DNA of 64,000 nucleotides from an uncultured Methanomassiliicoccus sp. (GCA_944319735.1 CALUEU010000005.1:62001-126000); one strand, 5' to 3'; numbered from the stretch's first letter, positions 26,551 through 36,172 are shown. Translations and numbers: made by a program. The notes: generated from the sequence alone by a model not told the origin.

Positions 26551-26627
26551 TCCGCTGCATATCGTCAATATCATGGTAAAATCCGCACGACCTGCTTCAT
26601 AAAAAGAAAAGACAGGAGACAATAAAC

Positions 26628-27452
26628 ATGCCGGAACTGCCTGAAGTTCAAACAGTGATCGATGTATTGGAACCACAGATTCGCGGCATGACTATCTCAA
26701 ACATCATCGTAAATAAACCGCAGGTAATTGCGTATCCAACAGCTGAGGAGTTTTGTGACCGACTCACAGGACAAAAGATTTTTAATATGAGTCGCAGAGG
26801 CAAATTCATCACCATTCATCTTGCAAGTGGTGATCAAATCATACTTCATCTGAGAATGACTGGCTGTTTGTTGGCCATGCCTGCTGAATGTAGTATTGCA
26901 AAACATACGCATATTATTTTTGAATTAGAGAATAACTTACAGCTTCGATTTATTGACACTCGCCGTTTTGGACGCTTCTGGATGATTAAAAAAGGAGAAG
27001 ACGATAATGTTTCCGGCATTAACAAACTGGGCATTGAGCCGTTTGATAAAAAATTGACAGATGCATACCTTCAACGTATTCTTTCAAATAAGAAAAAAAC
27101 TATTAAAGAATGTTTGCTGGATCAGAGTTTGATCGCAGGCATTGGAAATATTTACAGTGATGAGATATTATTTCGTGCAAAAATCAACCCTGTACGGAAA
27201 GCAAACACTCTCAGTCATGACGAATTGAAAAGACTTACCGTTGAAATCACGAGAACATTAAAATATTATATTGAAAAAAATGACATTACGCCAGAAGACT
27301 ACCTTGCAAAAGAGGGCCATGGCTATAATAATTCTTCATTTCTTAATGTGTATGGACGTGACGGTAAATCATGTACTGTGTGCGGAGAGACTCTTTGTCG
27401 CAGAGTTATTGGAGGTCGAGGAAGCGTCTATTGCCAAAACTGCCAGAAATGA
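26628..27452 (+). CDS. mutM: Formamidopyrimidine-DNA glycosylase, bacterial type
   Basis: 274 residues, full length. N-terminal MPELPEVQTV (Pro catalytic after Met removal, Glu3), IGNIYSDEILFRAKINP, and the C-terminal zinc finger CTVCGETLCRRVIGGRGSVYCQNCQK. Removes 8-oxoguanine and formamidopyrimidines from DNA. Fpg is uncommon in archaea; the gene has a bacterial-looking GGAG SD and AAA/ATT-rich codon use, suggesting transfer from a bacterium such as a Firmicute (inference). Confidence 0.94.
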   Translation: MPELPEVQTVIDVLEPQIRGMTISNIIVNKPQVIAYPTAEEFCDRLTGQKIFNMSRRGKFITIHLASGDQIILHLRMTGCLLAMPAECSIAKHTHIIFELENNLQLRFIDTRRFGRFWMIKKGEDDNVSGINKLGIEPFDKKLTDAYLQRILSNKKKTIKECLLDQSLIAGIGNIYSDEILFRAKINPVRKANTLSHDELKRLTVEITRTLKYYIEKNDITPEDYLAKEGHGYNNSSFLNVYGRDGKSCTVCGETLCRRVIGGRGSVYCQNCQK

Positions 27453-27499
27453 TCATCGACATATCTTAAGAATGCATCTTATTAAAAAAAGAAGTGGCA

Positions 27500-27521
27500 G
27501 TGCATTCGTCATCGAATGCAC
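27500..27521. terminator. Terminator between mutM and lysine operon
   Basis: GTGCATTCG and CGAATGCAC form a perfect 9-bp stem around TCAT. On the minus strand it is followed by TGCCACTTCTTTTTTTAATAAG, so it ends the lysine operon; it also lies 48 bases after mutM. Confidence 0.65.
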
Positions 27522-27534
27522 CGTTGTATCACAT

Positions 27535-28710
27535 TTAAAGTATTTTTCTCATTCTTTCTAATGCTTCAGTTATCCTGTCTTTAGATTGGGTCAGGGCTAT
27601 TCTTATGAATCCCTGTCCAGCTTCACCATATCCTGTTCCAGGAGTCACTACTATACCAGCATTGAGCATTTTTTCAGCGAATTCCAGAGAATCCGACTGT
27701 ACATCAACAAAGAGATAGAATGTTCCCTTGGGCTTCTTTGCTTTGATTCCCAACTCATTCAGTCCGTCTACGAAAATATCTCTGCGTTCGCAGTAGATAT
27801 CAACGCAGTCCTGAACAATGGAAGGCCTCTTGCTACTTGTGTATGTTTTAAGAGCAGTAACTGCTGCTTTCTGCAGGAATTTTGGAGCTCCAGAGTCTGT
27901 CTGAGACTTGACTTTTTTCAATCCGGAGATTAACTGCTCATTTCCTACAGCATATCCTACACGATATCCAGTCATGTTAAATGTTTTAGAAAGTGAGCCA
28001 AACTCTATTGCATTCTTTCCAAATTCCAAGATTGACGGGGCAATATAATCATCATATGTCATTTCAGAATATGCATTATCGTAGCAGATGATGGTGTTAG
28101 TGTCTTCTCCCCACTTCAGCAGATCTTTCAGATATGATTCAGGAGCTATTGCACCTGTTGGATTATTGGGGAAGTTCACATACAGCATTTTTGCATCCTG
28201 AGGAAGAGAATCCAATCTTGGTAAGAATCCATCTTCAGCATATGTGCTTACATACTCTGGTTTTGCATCGCATAGCATTGCTGCACCCAGACTGTAAACT
28301 GGATATGCAGGATCTGGACACAGAATTTTATCTCCGGGGTTTGCAAAAGCCCTTGCAAAGTTTGCCAATCCCTCTTTACTTCCCAACAAGATAACAACTT
28401 CTTTATCGGGATCCACGTCAACTCCAAATCTGGTTTTATACCAATCAGCAACAGCAACGCGGGTTTCTCTTTCTCCAGCAGATGTTGAATATTGATGATT
28501 TTGAGGGTCATCCAGCTGTTTTTTTATCTCATTCGTAATTATCTTTGGAGTCGGCAGATCCGGATCGCCTATTCCGAAATCAATTATATCGACACCTTCG
28601 GCTTTTTTCTTACTAACCTTTTCCTCAATCTCTGCGAATAGATATGGAGGAATATTCTTTAGACGATCTGCAAATTCATACATGTAATCACCAATTGATT
28701 TCTCCTTCAA
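27535..28710 (-). CDS. dapL: LL-diaminopimelate aminotransferase
   Basis: 391-residue class I aminotransferase. PLP lysine in FGSLSKTFNMTGYRVGYAVG; YVNFPNNPTGA is the cofactor Asn motif. N-terminal YLFAEIEEKVSKKKAEGVDIIDFGIGDPD is typical of DapL. It converts tetrahydrodipicolinate directly to LL-diaminopimelate, bypassing succinylated intermediates. It is the last gene of a complete lysine cluster, which supports DapL over other aminotransferases. Overlaps dapF by 23 bases if ATG 28710 is used; the later Met (28683) is possible. Confidence 0.88.
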   Translation of the reverse strand: MKEKSIGDYMYEFADRLKNIPPYLFAEIEEKVSKKKAEGVDIIDFGIGDPDLPTPKIITNEIKKQLDDPQNHQYSTSAGERETRVAVADWYKTRFGVDVDPDKEVVILLGSKEGLANFARAFANPGDKILCPDPAYPVYSLGAAMLCDAKPEYVSTYAEDGFLPRLDSLPQDAKMLYVNFPNNPTGAIAPESYLKDLLKWGEDTNTIICYDNAYSEMTYDDYIAPSILEFGKNAIEFGSLSKTFNMTGYRVGYAVGNEQLISGLKKVKSQTDSGAPKFLQKAAVTALKTYTSSKRPSIVQDCVDIYCERRDIFVDGLNELGIKAKKPKGTFYLFVDVQSDSLEFAEKMLNAGIVVTPGTGYGEAGQGFIRIALTQSKDRITEALERMRKIL

Positions 28711-29518
28711 ACACTTTTTCTGCTGGACCGGTCATCTGTACAGAAGAATAATCATTTTTAACGTTAATGCTAAGGGTTCCTCCAGGTAGATGGATTGCAA
28801 TATCTTTTCCTGTAGGACATATTCCGACAAGTGTAGCGGCGACAGCTGTGGCACATGCCCCGGTTCCGCAGGCATTTGTCCAAGCAGCCCCTCTTTCGTA
28901 AACTTTTACATCCAGATAGTCTTCCCCTGCAGTTACAAATTCGACATTTGTTTTTCTTGGAAACATTTCGTGTTTCTCCAGGATTGGCCCAAGTTTCTGA
29001 ATATCTTCATCGGTAAAGTCCTGAAATGTTACAAAATGAGGATTGCCCATTCCAACGGCAGTTCCTGTTATGTCCATACCAGCGGCTTTTATTTTTTTGT
29101 TTATGAAACGACCGTTTCCATTCATGGGAATGCTTTCAACTTCCAGGTAAGGGGCGCCCATATTCACAGACACTTCCTTTGCCTCTCCGTTTTCTACTTT
29201 AAGATCAATATATTTAATTCCGCCTAATGTATTAATTTTCATTTTGTCAGACTTTACGATTCCAAAGTCATACAGATGTTTAGCAAAGCATCTGATACCG
29301 TTGCCGCACATCTCCGCTTCGCTGCCGTCAGAATTCATGATCTTCATGTATGCATCAGCATCAATGTCTTTTCTGATGTAGAGTATGCCGTCGCCGCCGA
29401 TTCCGAAATGGCGGTCGCATATGAATCTGACAAACTCTGGGTTGGAAGGAACTTTACATTCAAAGTCTTCAAACAAAACGAAATCGTTGCCTAATCCGTG
29501 GTATTTCCAAAATTTCAA
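28688..29518 (-). CDS. dapF: Diaminopimelate epimerase
   Basis: 276 residues. Both catalytic Cys contexts are present: MCGNGIRCFAKHLYDFG and TNACGTGACATAVAA. Start MKFWKYHGLGNDFVLFED is canonical. Converts LL- to meso-diaminopimelate. ATG 29518 overlaps the lysA stop. Confidence 0.96.
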   Translation of the reverse strand: MKFWKYHGLGNDFVLFEDFECKVPSNPEFVRFICDRHFGIGGDGILYIRKDIDADAYMKIMNSDGSEAEMCGNGIRCFAKHLYDFGIVKSDKMKINTLGGIKYIDLKVENGEAKEVSVNMGAPYLEVESIPMNGNGRFINKKIKAAGMDITGTAVGMGNPHFVTFQDFTDEDIQKLGPILEKHEMFPRKTNVEFVTAGEDYLDVKVYERGAAWTNACGTGACATAVAATLVGICPTGKDIAIHLPGGTLSINVKNDYSSVQMTGPAEKVFEGEINW

Positions 29519-30771
29519 AGCATCAACCTCGAAGGTATGCGCTGATGTCTGAATAACTCATCAATGGCTTCACTTTCTCTTATCAGTGTGATTTCGCCAT
29601 CTTTAACAAGAATCTCTCGTGGAAGAGGACGCATATTATAGTTGGATGCCATCGTGAAACCATAGGCACCAGCATCATAAACGGCAACAATATCTCCTTC
29701 TTCTAACTTTGGAAGCTCTCTGTCTTTTGCCATTACATCTCCAGTCTCACAGATTGGTCCTCCGAAACTGTATGTCTCTTCAGCTTTTTCTCCAAACTTG
29801 TTTGCCGCTACTACATGATGATATGAATCATACATCGCAGGTCGGATAAGAGTATTGAAACCAGCATCTATCCCAGCATATACCTTGTCTGGAGTCTCTT
29901 TTATATCGACTACAGTAGCTAGAAGTATTGTACTGTCTGCAATGATATATCTTCCAGGTTCGATGATTATCTCTTTTATTTTTGTTTTGGATTTAATCCT
30001 GGATGTAATCTCTTCAGCCATTTTGTCTAAATTCATCTGGAGTTCATCCAAGCGGTAGGGAATTCCAATTCCTCCACCGATATCTATGAAATTAAGATCA
30101 ATGCCGATATTTTCCAGCTCCAAAACGATTTTAATCAATTCATCAATAAGTTCAATGAACGGTTCAACTTTCTGTCCTCCGGATCCGATATGCGCATGGA
30201 TTCCAGATGGTTTAAATCCCAATTCTACAGCTCTTTTGTATGCATCAATTATCTGATGCTTGGGAATTCCGAATTTGGTTGACCTTTTACCAGTTATTAC
30301 CTTGTCATGGTGTCCGGATCCAACTTCTGGATTAACTCTGAATGAAATGGCGTGATTTGTAGTTATTTTTGAAAGTCTTTCTAATTCGGAAAATGAATCA
30401 ATGTTGATTGGTACACCTTTGGAAACTACTGCTTTAAGCTCTGCATTTGATACATTTACACCTGTGTATAGTATCCTGTCTGGACTGAATCCACTCCTGA
30501 GGCAAGCTTCGATTTCACCTATCGACACGGCATCTATGCAGCTGCCTTCCTGTTCAAGAATCCTCAATATTGCCAGATTTGTATTTGATTTACACGCGTA
30601 GTTTATTCTGGTAGGCATTCTTTTTGAAAATGCTTGATAAATCCTGCGATAGTTGCTTCTTACAGCATTTTCATCCGTGACATAAACAGGTGAGCCGTAT
30701 TTTTGCACAATTTCTGTGGCTTTTACGCCACTGATTACTAACTCATTATCAACGCATTCAAAATTTCTCAT
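29515..30771 (-). CDS. lysA: Diaminopimelate decarboxylase
   Basis: 418 residues. PLP-binding lysine in INYACKSNTNLAILRI, DIGGGIGIPYR, EPGRYIIADSTILL and the active-site Cys motif GGPICETGDVMAKDR. Makes lysine from meso-diaminopimelate. ATG 30771 was chosen because AGGTGG lies five bases upstream inside the end of lysC; the frame begins at GTG 30780. Confidence 0.96.
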   Translation of the reverse strand: MRNFECVDNELVISGVKATEIVQKYGSPVYVTDENAVRSNYRRIYQAFSKRMPTRINYACKSNTNLAILRILEQEGSCIDAVSIGEIEACLRSGFSPDRILYTGVNVSNAELKAVVSKGVPINIDSFSELERLSKITTNHAISFRVNPEVGSGHHDKVITGKRSTKFGIPKHQIIDAYKRAVELGFKPSGIHAHIGSGGQKVEPFIELIDELIKIVLELENIGIDLNFIDIGGGIGIPYRLDELQMNLDKMAEEITSRIKSKTKIKEIIIEPGRYIIADSTILLATVVDIKETPDKVYAGIDAGFNTLIRPAMYDSYHHVVAANKFGEKAEETYSFGGPICETGDVMAKDRELPKLEEGDIVAVYDAGAYGFTMASNYNMRPLPREILVKDGEITLIRESEAIDELFRHQRIPSRLML

Positions 30772-32125
30772 TTGGTCCACCTATGAATTCTTTATGAATA
30801 TTCCTGACAGCATCTAAAGCTTTATTGTCGGGTATTACAAAATTAAGTGCTACATCTGAAGCGCCTTCAGATATCATTTCAATGTTTGCACCAGTCTCAG
30901 AAATGTTTGCGAATACCTTTGCCGCAACGCCTGGCATATTTATCATATTATCCCCCACACAGCATATTAAGGCCACGTTACTTTTGACAGTATATTTCTC
31001 AACCTGGCTTTCATGCATTGTAGAAATTCTGTTTATAACTTCATCAATTGTATTTGATGGTATCAAAAATGCAATTGTAGACAATGAGGTAGATACGGCG
31101 TATGTATTGCCTGCGGCTCCAGAAACTGACTCTACCAGTCTTGAAACTAAGTCTGGTTGGTACACTAATTCTGAAGAATATATCTTAACTATTGAAAGAT
31201 CCACTTTAGATGCTACAGATCTAAGAATTCCTTTGCTTTCATTTTTGATCTTTCTTATGATTGTTCCCTTTGCTTCGGGATTAAATGTATTTTTAACAGC
31301 CAGTGGAATTCCTCTTTTTCTGACTGGCTCTACTGTTCTTGGATGTAGTACCTTGGCACCGAAATATGCAAGTTCGGCCGCCTCACTATAATCCATTTCA
31401 TGAATTGTAAATGCATCTTTAACAACTCTTGGATCAGCAGTCATAAAACCATTGACATCTGTCCATATCTCACAGCAGTTTGCTTCAAGTCCGCATGCCA
31501 CTACAGAGCTGGAATAGTCTGATCCACCCCTTCCAAATGTCATAGGTTTTCCTTCAGGCCCGATACCGTAAAATCCTGTCAATACTGGAATCGCACCGTC
31601 GTTCAATAGCGGCAAGATATTTTTTTGTAAATTTTTGTGAGTTGATTCCAGATCTGCAGATCCGTTTCCATATGTGCCATATGCAATTATGCCTGCTTCT
31701 TCAGACGTTATGGAAACTCCGTCTCTGCCTCTGCTTTGTAAAATATGCGCTACAGTCAATGAGGACAACCGTTCTCCCCAAGACACAATCGTATCATGGA
31801 GAGGCTCGCAGGGTTCATCCTTGTATGCCTCAAGATATTCAGACAGCTTGCCTATGCTGTCTTCAAGCCTACTGTAATATGTTTTGTAAACAGAATCACT
31901 CATTGCAGCTTTAGCTGCTGTGGAGTATCTCTCAAGCAGGACGTTTGCAATTTCATCTATCTCGCTTTTACCTTCAAGGCAAGCAAGTAGTGAATTTGTT
32001 ACGCCTGACATCGCAGATACAACGACGGCTTTGTTTGCTTCTTCTTTTAATATAATTGAAATCATTCTTTCCAGCGCATCAACACTACCAACGCTGGTAC
32101 CGCCGAATTTCATTGACTTTATCAT
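30758..32125 (-). CDS. lysC: Aspartate kinase
   Basis: 455 residues. Kinase domain with MKFGGTSVGS and FYGIGPEGKPMTFGRGGSDYSS; C-terminal tandem ACT domains (VALICCVGDNMINMPGVAAKVF) for feedback control. ATG 32125 overlaps the dapB stop as ATGA. First enzyme of lysine, threonine and methionine synthesis; its place in this operon suggests the lysine-sensitive form. Confidence 0.94.
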   Translation of the reverse strand: MIKSMKFGGTSVGSVDALERMISIILKEEANKAVVVSAMSGVTNSLLACLEGKSEIDEIANVLLERYSTAAKAAMSDSVYKTYYSRLEDSIGKLSEYLEAYKDEPCEPLHDTIVSWGERLSSLTVAHILQSRGRDGVSITSEEAGIIAYGTYGNGSADLESTHKNLQKNILPLLNDGAIPVLTGFYGIGPEGKPMTFGRGGSDYSSSVVACGLEANCCEIWTDVNGFMTADPRVVKDAFTIHEMDYSEAAELAYFGAKVLHPRTVEPVRKRGIPLAVKNTFNPEAKGTIIRKIKNESKGILRSVASKVDLSIVKIYSSELVYQPDLVSRLVESVSGAAGNTYAVSTSLSTIAFLIPSNTIDEVINRISTMHESQVEKYTVKSNVALICCVGDNMINMPGVAAKVFANISETGANIEMISEGASDVALNFVIPDNKALDAVRNIHKEFIGGPNEKF

Positions 32126-32901
32126 AGTCCCAAGACCTCGTACATTGTATGTATTTTACCACTGTTTTTGTTAGCTACCCATCTTATGGCAGCAATAGCG
32201 CCTTCAGCAAAAGCTTCTCTTGAGTGTGCACGGTGTGTGAGTTCGATACGCTCTCTGTTACCTGCAAAGATCACAGTATGCTCTCCTACGACGTCCCCAG
32301 CTCTGACAGAGTGTATGCAGATTTCGCTACCTCTAGCTCCGACTTCTCCTTCCCTGCCGTATATAAATTCAGTTTTGTTGCTGTTTATCGCAATGAGTTC
32401 AGCGGCTTTTTTAGCTGTTCCGGAAGGAGCATCTTTTTTCTGATTATGATGAGTTTCAACTATCTCCACATCATAGTTTTTCAAAGCAGCCGCTAACGAT
32501 TCGCAAGTTTTGAAGAATACATTGACACCTACTGAAAAATTAGGAGTTACGACAGCTCCGTTACCATCTTCAGCAATATTTTTCTCAAATGTTTCCATGA
32601 CTTCTTTTGGAATGCCAGTTGTACCTATCACATAGTTCAGACCTTTTCTGCGAGCAGCAGGAAGTGTTTTGACTATTGCAGATGGAGATGTAAGATCTAC
32701 ATACACATCTGCATTTTTTACAACTTCACTCAACTTATCAGCGCCGACGCATTTAACGCCTGGTGAAATTTCTTTTCCTATATTTGCGCTTCCTTCTGAA
32801 ACAACCGCTCCTGAAAGCTTCATGTCTTCCTGTTCACAGATCAGTCTGCAGACTAAGCTTCCTAGTTTTCCAGTAGCGCCACCTACTACTACAGAAATCA
32901 T
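32122..32901 (-). CDS. dapB: 4-hydroxy-tetrahydrodipicolinate reductase
   Basis: 259 residues. NAD(P) motif VVVGGATGKLGSLVC and the substrate-site motifs VETHHNQKKDAPSGTAKKAAE and ARGSEICIHSVRAGDVVGEHTV are canonical. ATG 32901 is preceded by GAGGT nine bases upstream. Confidence 0.95.
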   Translation of the reverse strand: MISVVVGGATGKLGSLVCRLICEQEDMKLSGAVVSEGSANIGKEISPGVKCVGADKLSEVVKNADVYVDLTSPSAIVKTLPAARRKGLNYVIGTTGIPKEVMETFEKNIAEDGNGAVVTPNFSVGVNVFFKTCESLAAALKNYDVEIVETHHNQKKDAPSGTAKKAAELIAINSNKTEFIYGREGEVGARGSEICIHSVRAGDVVGEHTVIFAGNRERIELTHRAHSREAFAEGAIAAIRWVANKNSGKIHTMYEVLGL

Positions 32902-32910
32902 CAAAAAACC

Positions 32911-33783
32911 TCACAATAAACCTTGCATTGACAGCACGGATCTAAGTTTATCTTCATTTTTTTTATCCATGTCGCACAGTGGTAATCTGAGAGGACCAGA
33001 TGGGCGTCCTACCAGCCTCATGGCGGTTTTGATTGGAATTGGATTTGTTTCTAAAAATAAAGCTTCATACAGGGGTATCAACTCTCTGTTGATCCGATTG
33101 GCTTTCTCATAATCCCCACTCAGCATGGATTTAATCATGCTGGACATCCTGTCTGGAACTATATTTGAAGATACAGATATGGCACCTTTCGCCCCTACTG
33201 CCATTGCTGGCAGTGTGAGTGCATCGTCTCCAGATAATACAGAAAAATCTTTTGGTGCAAGTGCGGCTATTTTTCCAATCTGATTAAGATTTCCAGAAGC
33301 TTCTTTCACGCCTGCGATTCCTGGAACTTTCGCTAATTCCAGCATTAAATCTGCAGTTATGTTCGTTCCAGTTCTGGATGGTATGTTATAGATGATAATC
33401 GGAATATCAATTGATGACGCAATGGATTCAAAATGAAGATGGATACCTTTAGGAGTTGGTTTGTTGTAATATGGACATATAGAAAGAACAGAATCAGCAC
33501 CTATGTTCTGAGCAGCTTTGCTGAGTTCTAAAGCTTCTGAAGTTGAGTTAGATCCGGTTCCGGCCATCACTTTAGCTTTTGATACGGAATTAACAGTTAT
33601 TTCTATTACTTTCAGATGTTCTTCAAAACTTAATGTTGCAGACTCGCCGGTTGATCCGCAGGGAACTATTGTGTCAACGCCATTTTCTTCCTGAAATCTT
33701 ATCAGTTCTTTCAAACCCTCTTCATCAATATCTCCATTAGATTTCATTGGTGTTATTATGGCAGTTGCGCAGCCAGAAAACAT
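32911..33783 (-). CDS. dapA: 4-hydroxy-tetrahydrodipicolinate synthase
   Basis: 290 residues from ATG 33783. GCATAIITPMKSNGDIDEEGL at the N-terminus, IIYNIPSRTGTNI, and the Schiff-base lysine in GIAGVKEASGNL. The SD GGAGGC in the end of the preceding lrp gene lies eight bases before ATG 33783, so this start is preferred over 33807. First committed step of lysine synthesis. Confidence 0.95.
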   Translation of the reverse strand: MFSGCATAIITPMKSNGDIDEEGLKELIRFQEENGVDTIVPCGSTGESATLSFEEHLKVIEITVNSVSKAKVMAGTGSNSTSEALELSKAAQNIGADSVLSICPYYNKPTPKGIHLHFESIASSIDIPIIIYNIPSRTGTNITADLMLELAKVPGIAGVKEASGNLNQIGKIAALAPKDFSVLSGDDALTLPAMAVGAKGAISVSSNIVPDRMSSMIKSMLSGDYEKANRINRELIPLYEALFLETNPIPIKTAMRLVGRPSGPLRLPLCDMDKKNEDKLRSVLSMQGLL

Positions 33784-33784
33784 T

Positions 33785-34207
33785 TCACATGCCTCCGAAA
33801 TGCTCATTGAGTATCAACCTAGTTCTCGTTGATTGAACATTGTCGAATCTTCTGATTCTTTCAATTATCTCATTGAGTTGAGGTGATGATGTAACATCAA
33901 TAATGGCCACAATATCTTCTTCGCCTGTTACCTCGTAAACTTCGGAAACTCCATCAAATTTTGCAATTTTAGTCGCAACATCTGAAGTGTTAACATTTAC
34001 GTTTATGTTAATCTCAATAATTGCTTTTACATTTTTACTGCTTGTTTTGATTGTAAATGATTGAATAATGTCCTCGTCAACAAGCCGCCTCACTCTGCTA
34101 CGAATTGTACCCTCAGAAACCTTCAGTTGGTTGGCGATATCTACAAACGGTCTTCTGGAGTCTTTTTTCAATATCTCTATTATCCTCTCGTCAAGATAGT
34201 CTATCAT
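33785..34207 (-). CDS. Lrp/AsnC family regulator heading the lysine operon
   Basis: 140 residues from ATG 34207 (MIDYLDERIIEILKKDSRR); ATG 34240 gives 151 residues and would be almost leaderless behind TTATATAAT (about 34267-34275). Winged HTH VDIANQLKVSEGTIRSRVRRL, then a RAM domain (GVSEVYEVTGEEDIVAIIDV). As first gene of lrp-dapA-dapB-lysC-lysA-dapF-dapL it is probably the lysine-responsive regulator of the operon, comparable in role to LysM of Sulfolobus (inference). Confidence 0.88.
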   Translation of the reverse strand: MIDYLDERIIEILKKDSRRPFVDIANQLKVSEGTIRSRVRRLVDEDIIQSFTIKTSSKNVKAIIEININVNVNTSDVATKIAKFDGVSEVYEVTGEEDIVAIIDVTSSPQLNEIIERIRRFDNVQSTRTRLILNEHFGGM

Positions 34208-34326
34208 TTTATCCCTCGCGCAACCCTCTACGATTTCCATTGCAATTTTTGATGATAACCGAAAATGATTATATAACTATTACTGATGATGACTTGCTAT
34301 TAAGCTAATTCGTAGATAAAAGTTGT

Positions 34327-34343
34327 AAAAGTCTAGGACTTTT
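34327..34343 (-). terminator. Short hairpin at the end of panE
   Basis: AAAAGTC and GACTTTT pair around a three-base loop that contains the panE TAG stop codon. On the minus strand ACAACTTTTATC follows. A plausible weak terminator. Confidence 0.4.
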
Positions 34344-35226
34344 TATCTCTTTTTTCCATAGATCTAATAAGCTCTAGCAGAGCATTGTTAACGGGAACTG
34401 ATATTCCTACGCCCCTAGCCCTTCTTACAATTTCGCCTGTTATCTGGTTTATCTCAGTTTTTTTGCCTTTTTCAATATCCTGAAGCATGCTGGACTTGTT
34501 CGATGACGTTTTTTCTGCAATATCCAATACGGTTTTCCAGGGGTTGTCTAATGAGATGCCCTCTGCTTCTGCGACTGCAGCAGCTTCATAGCAGGCCTCT
34601 TTTGCCAATGACATATACGGTTCACACAGTATGCAACCGTTTGTCCTTCCAGCTACCACTGTGATGGGATTAATCGCAGCATTTGCTATAGCTTTCATCC
34701 ATATGTCTGAGAATATACGTTTTGAAGTCCTTGCCTCAAAACCACTTTTTATAAACATGTCTGTAATCTTTTCTGCAGCATCATCATACGGTCCGAATGC
34801 AGTAACCCCTTCGCCGGCTAAAACAATCTCTCCTGGCCTGGTCATCGTAACTCCCATTGTGGTTGTACCCACGACTCCGTTTCTGCCAAATCTGTGAGAG
34901 ATATGTTCATAATTTCCAAGCCCGTTTTGTATGGAAACTACAATTGTGCTATCGTCTATTATTCTCAAAATATCATCGCAGGCATATTTGGAATCGTAAG
35001 CCTTTGTTGTGATAATCACGACATCAGGAGTCTCTACATCATCAATGGATGTTATACACTTCAGGAATGTTTTTCCCCTGCCTTTACTGCTGCATACTAT
35101 GAGGCCATTTGAAGAAATAGCATCTGCATGAGGTTTTCTGGAGACCAATGTGACATCATGTAGATAACTCAATCTTTCTCCGATAGCACTACCTATCGCT
35201 CCAGCCCCATAGACTAATATTTTCAT
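34333..35226 (-). CDS. panE: 2-dehydropantoate 2-reductase
   Basis: 297 residues. NADPH motif ILVYGAGAIGSAIGERL, IQNGLGNYEHI, and the catalytic lysine region DIWMKAIANAAINPITVV. Provides pantoate for CoA; the archaeal phosphopantothenate synthetase lies at 56278. ATG 35226 overlaps the previous stop as ATGA. The stop is TAG; if suppressed, ten more codons follow before TAA. Confidence 0.9.
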   Translation of the reverse strand: MKILVYGAGAIGSAIGERLSYLHDVTLVSRKPHADAISSNGLIVCSSKGRGKTFLKCITSIDDVETPDVVIITTKAYDSKYACDDILRIIDDSTIVVSIQNGLGNYEHISHRFGRNGVVGTTTMGVTMTRPGEIVLAGEGVTAFGPYDDAAEKITDMFIKSGFEARTSKRIFSDIWMKAIANAAINPITVVAGRTNGCILCEPYMSLAKEACYEAAAVAEAEGISLDNPWKTVLDIAEKTSSNKSSMLQDIEKGKKTEINQITGEIVRRARGVGISVPVNNALLELIRSMEKRDKKS

Positions 35227-36164
35227 ATTGCTCTTTTCCTTGCAAGTGTTGCTTCATTATGTGCCGTCCTAAGGGGAAGCGGGATCCCACGGCATAAGAA
35301 ACGAGTGCATAATTCAGTTGCTGTATTTAGAGATACGCGATGGCCAACTGAAACATACGTTGATGACGACCCTTCTTTCAACGCTATTCCCGATAATTTA
35401 CCGTTAATCGTAATCTCTGACTTGTCCGATTCTGGTTTTTCCACATGACCATAAAGTAATGATTTGGCAGCACCAACCGTTGGAACATTGCAAATAACTC
35501 CCAAATGGGACGCGATTCCCACCCTTGGGTGCAGTAATCCTTGACCATCTATCAAATATACTGCATTCTTCACATCAGTCAGTCTTGAAAATACAGGAGC
35601 TTCCCGGTAGGATAAATAAGTCGGAATGTAGGGAAACTTTACTGAGCATTCAATCTTCTTAACTTCCACCAGTTCATGGTTTTCTAAGCTGTAGACTGCA
35701 GCCACACCAAATGCTCTTTCACCAAGATATGAAACATCTAAACCTACAGCGTATTCCAGAGTTTCAAAATCATCATCCTCAACAACAAGTCTGCGTATCT
35801 GGTCCTGTTCATCCTGAAGCTGTTTTAATACGTTTGGAAGATCGAAGTTGTTAAACCTCACAGAAGAAAAATTTTCTATCTTTCCGTCTTTGATTTTTAC
35901 TCCTTCCGACTCAAGCAAGGCAATTTTTTTGTCTGAATTTTTGCCTTTTCCGCTGTACCATCCAACCTTTCCGTTGGAATACACGACTCTATGGCATGGT
36001 ACAACTATCGGGGTGGGATTTTTGGATAGAATCTCCCCGACAGCCCTTGAAGCCCGAACATCACCAAGGGCTTTGGCAATATCTCCATATGTAGATACCA
36101 TTCCTCTTGGGATTTGAGATGTTGCCCTATACACTAATGAAGCAACATCTGGTGGTTCGAGCAT
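35223..36164 (-). CDS. Fusion of O6-alkylguanine-DNA alkyltransferase and endonuclease V
   Basis: About 313 residues from ATG 36164 (SD AGGTG five bases upstream, overlapping the previous TAG). Residues about 1-90 are the alkyltransferase: IPRGMVSTYGDIAKALG, acceptor PCHRV, and GWYSGKGKNSDKKIALLESEG. Residues about 110-313 are endonuclease V: VGLDVSYLG, PYIPTYLSYREAPVF and LIDGQGLLHPRVGIASHLGV. The same domain pair was characterised in Ferroplasma, a Thermoplasmata archaeon. It would repair alkylated guanine and deaminated bases with one protein. Confidence 0.9.
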   Translation of the reverse strand: MLEPPDVASLVYRATSQIPRGMVSTYGDIAKALGDVRASRAVGEILSKNPTPIVVPCHRVVYSNGKVGWYSGKGKNSDKKIALLESEGVKIKDGKIENFSSVRFNNFDLPNVLKQLQDEQDQIRRLVVEDDDFETLEYAVGLDVSYLGERAFGVAAVYSLENHELVEVKKIECSVKFPYIPTYLSYREAPVFSRLTDVKNAVYLIDGQGLLHPRVGIASHLGVICNVPTVGAAKSLLYGHVEKPESDKSEITINGKLSGIALKEGSSSTYVSVGHRVSLNTATELCTRFLCRGIPLPLRTAHNEATLARKRAI

Positions 36165-36172
36165 CAACACAC

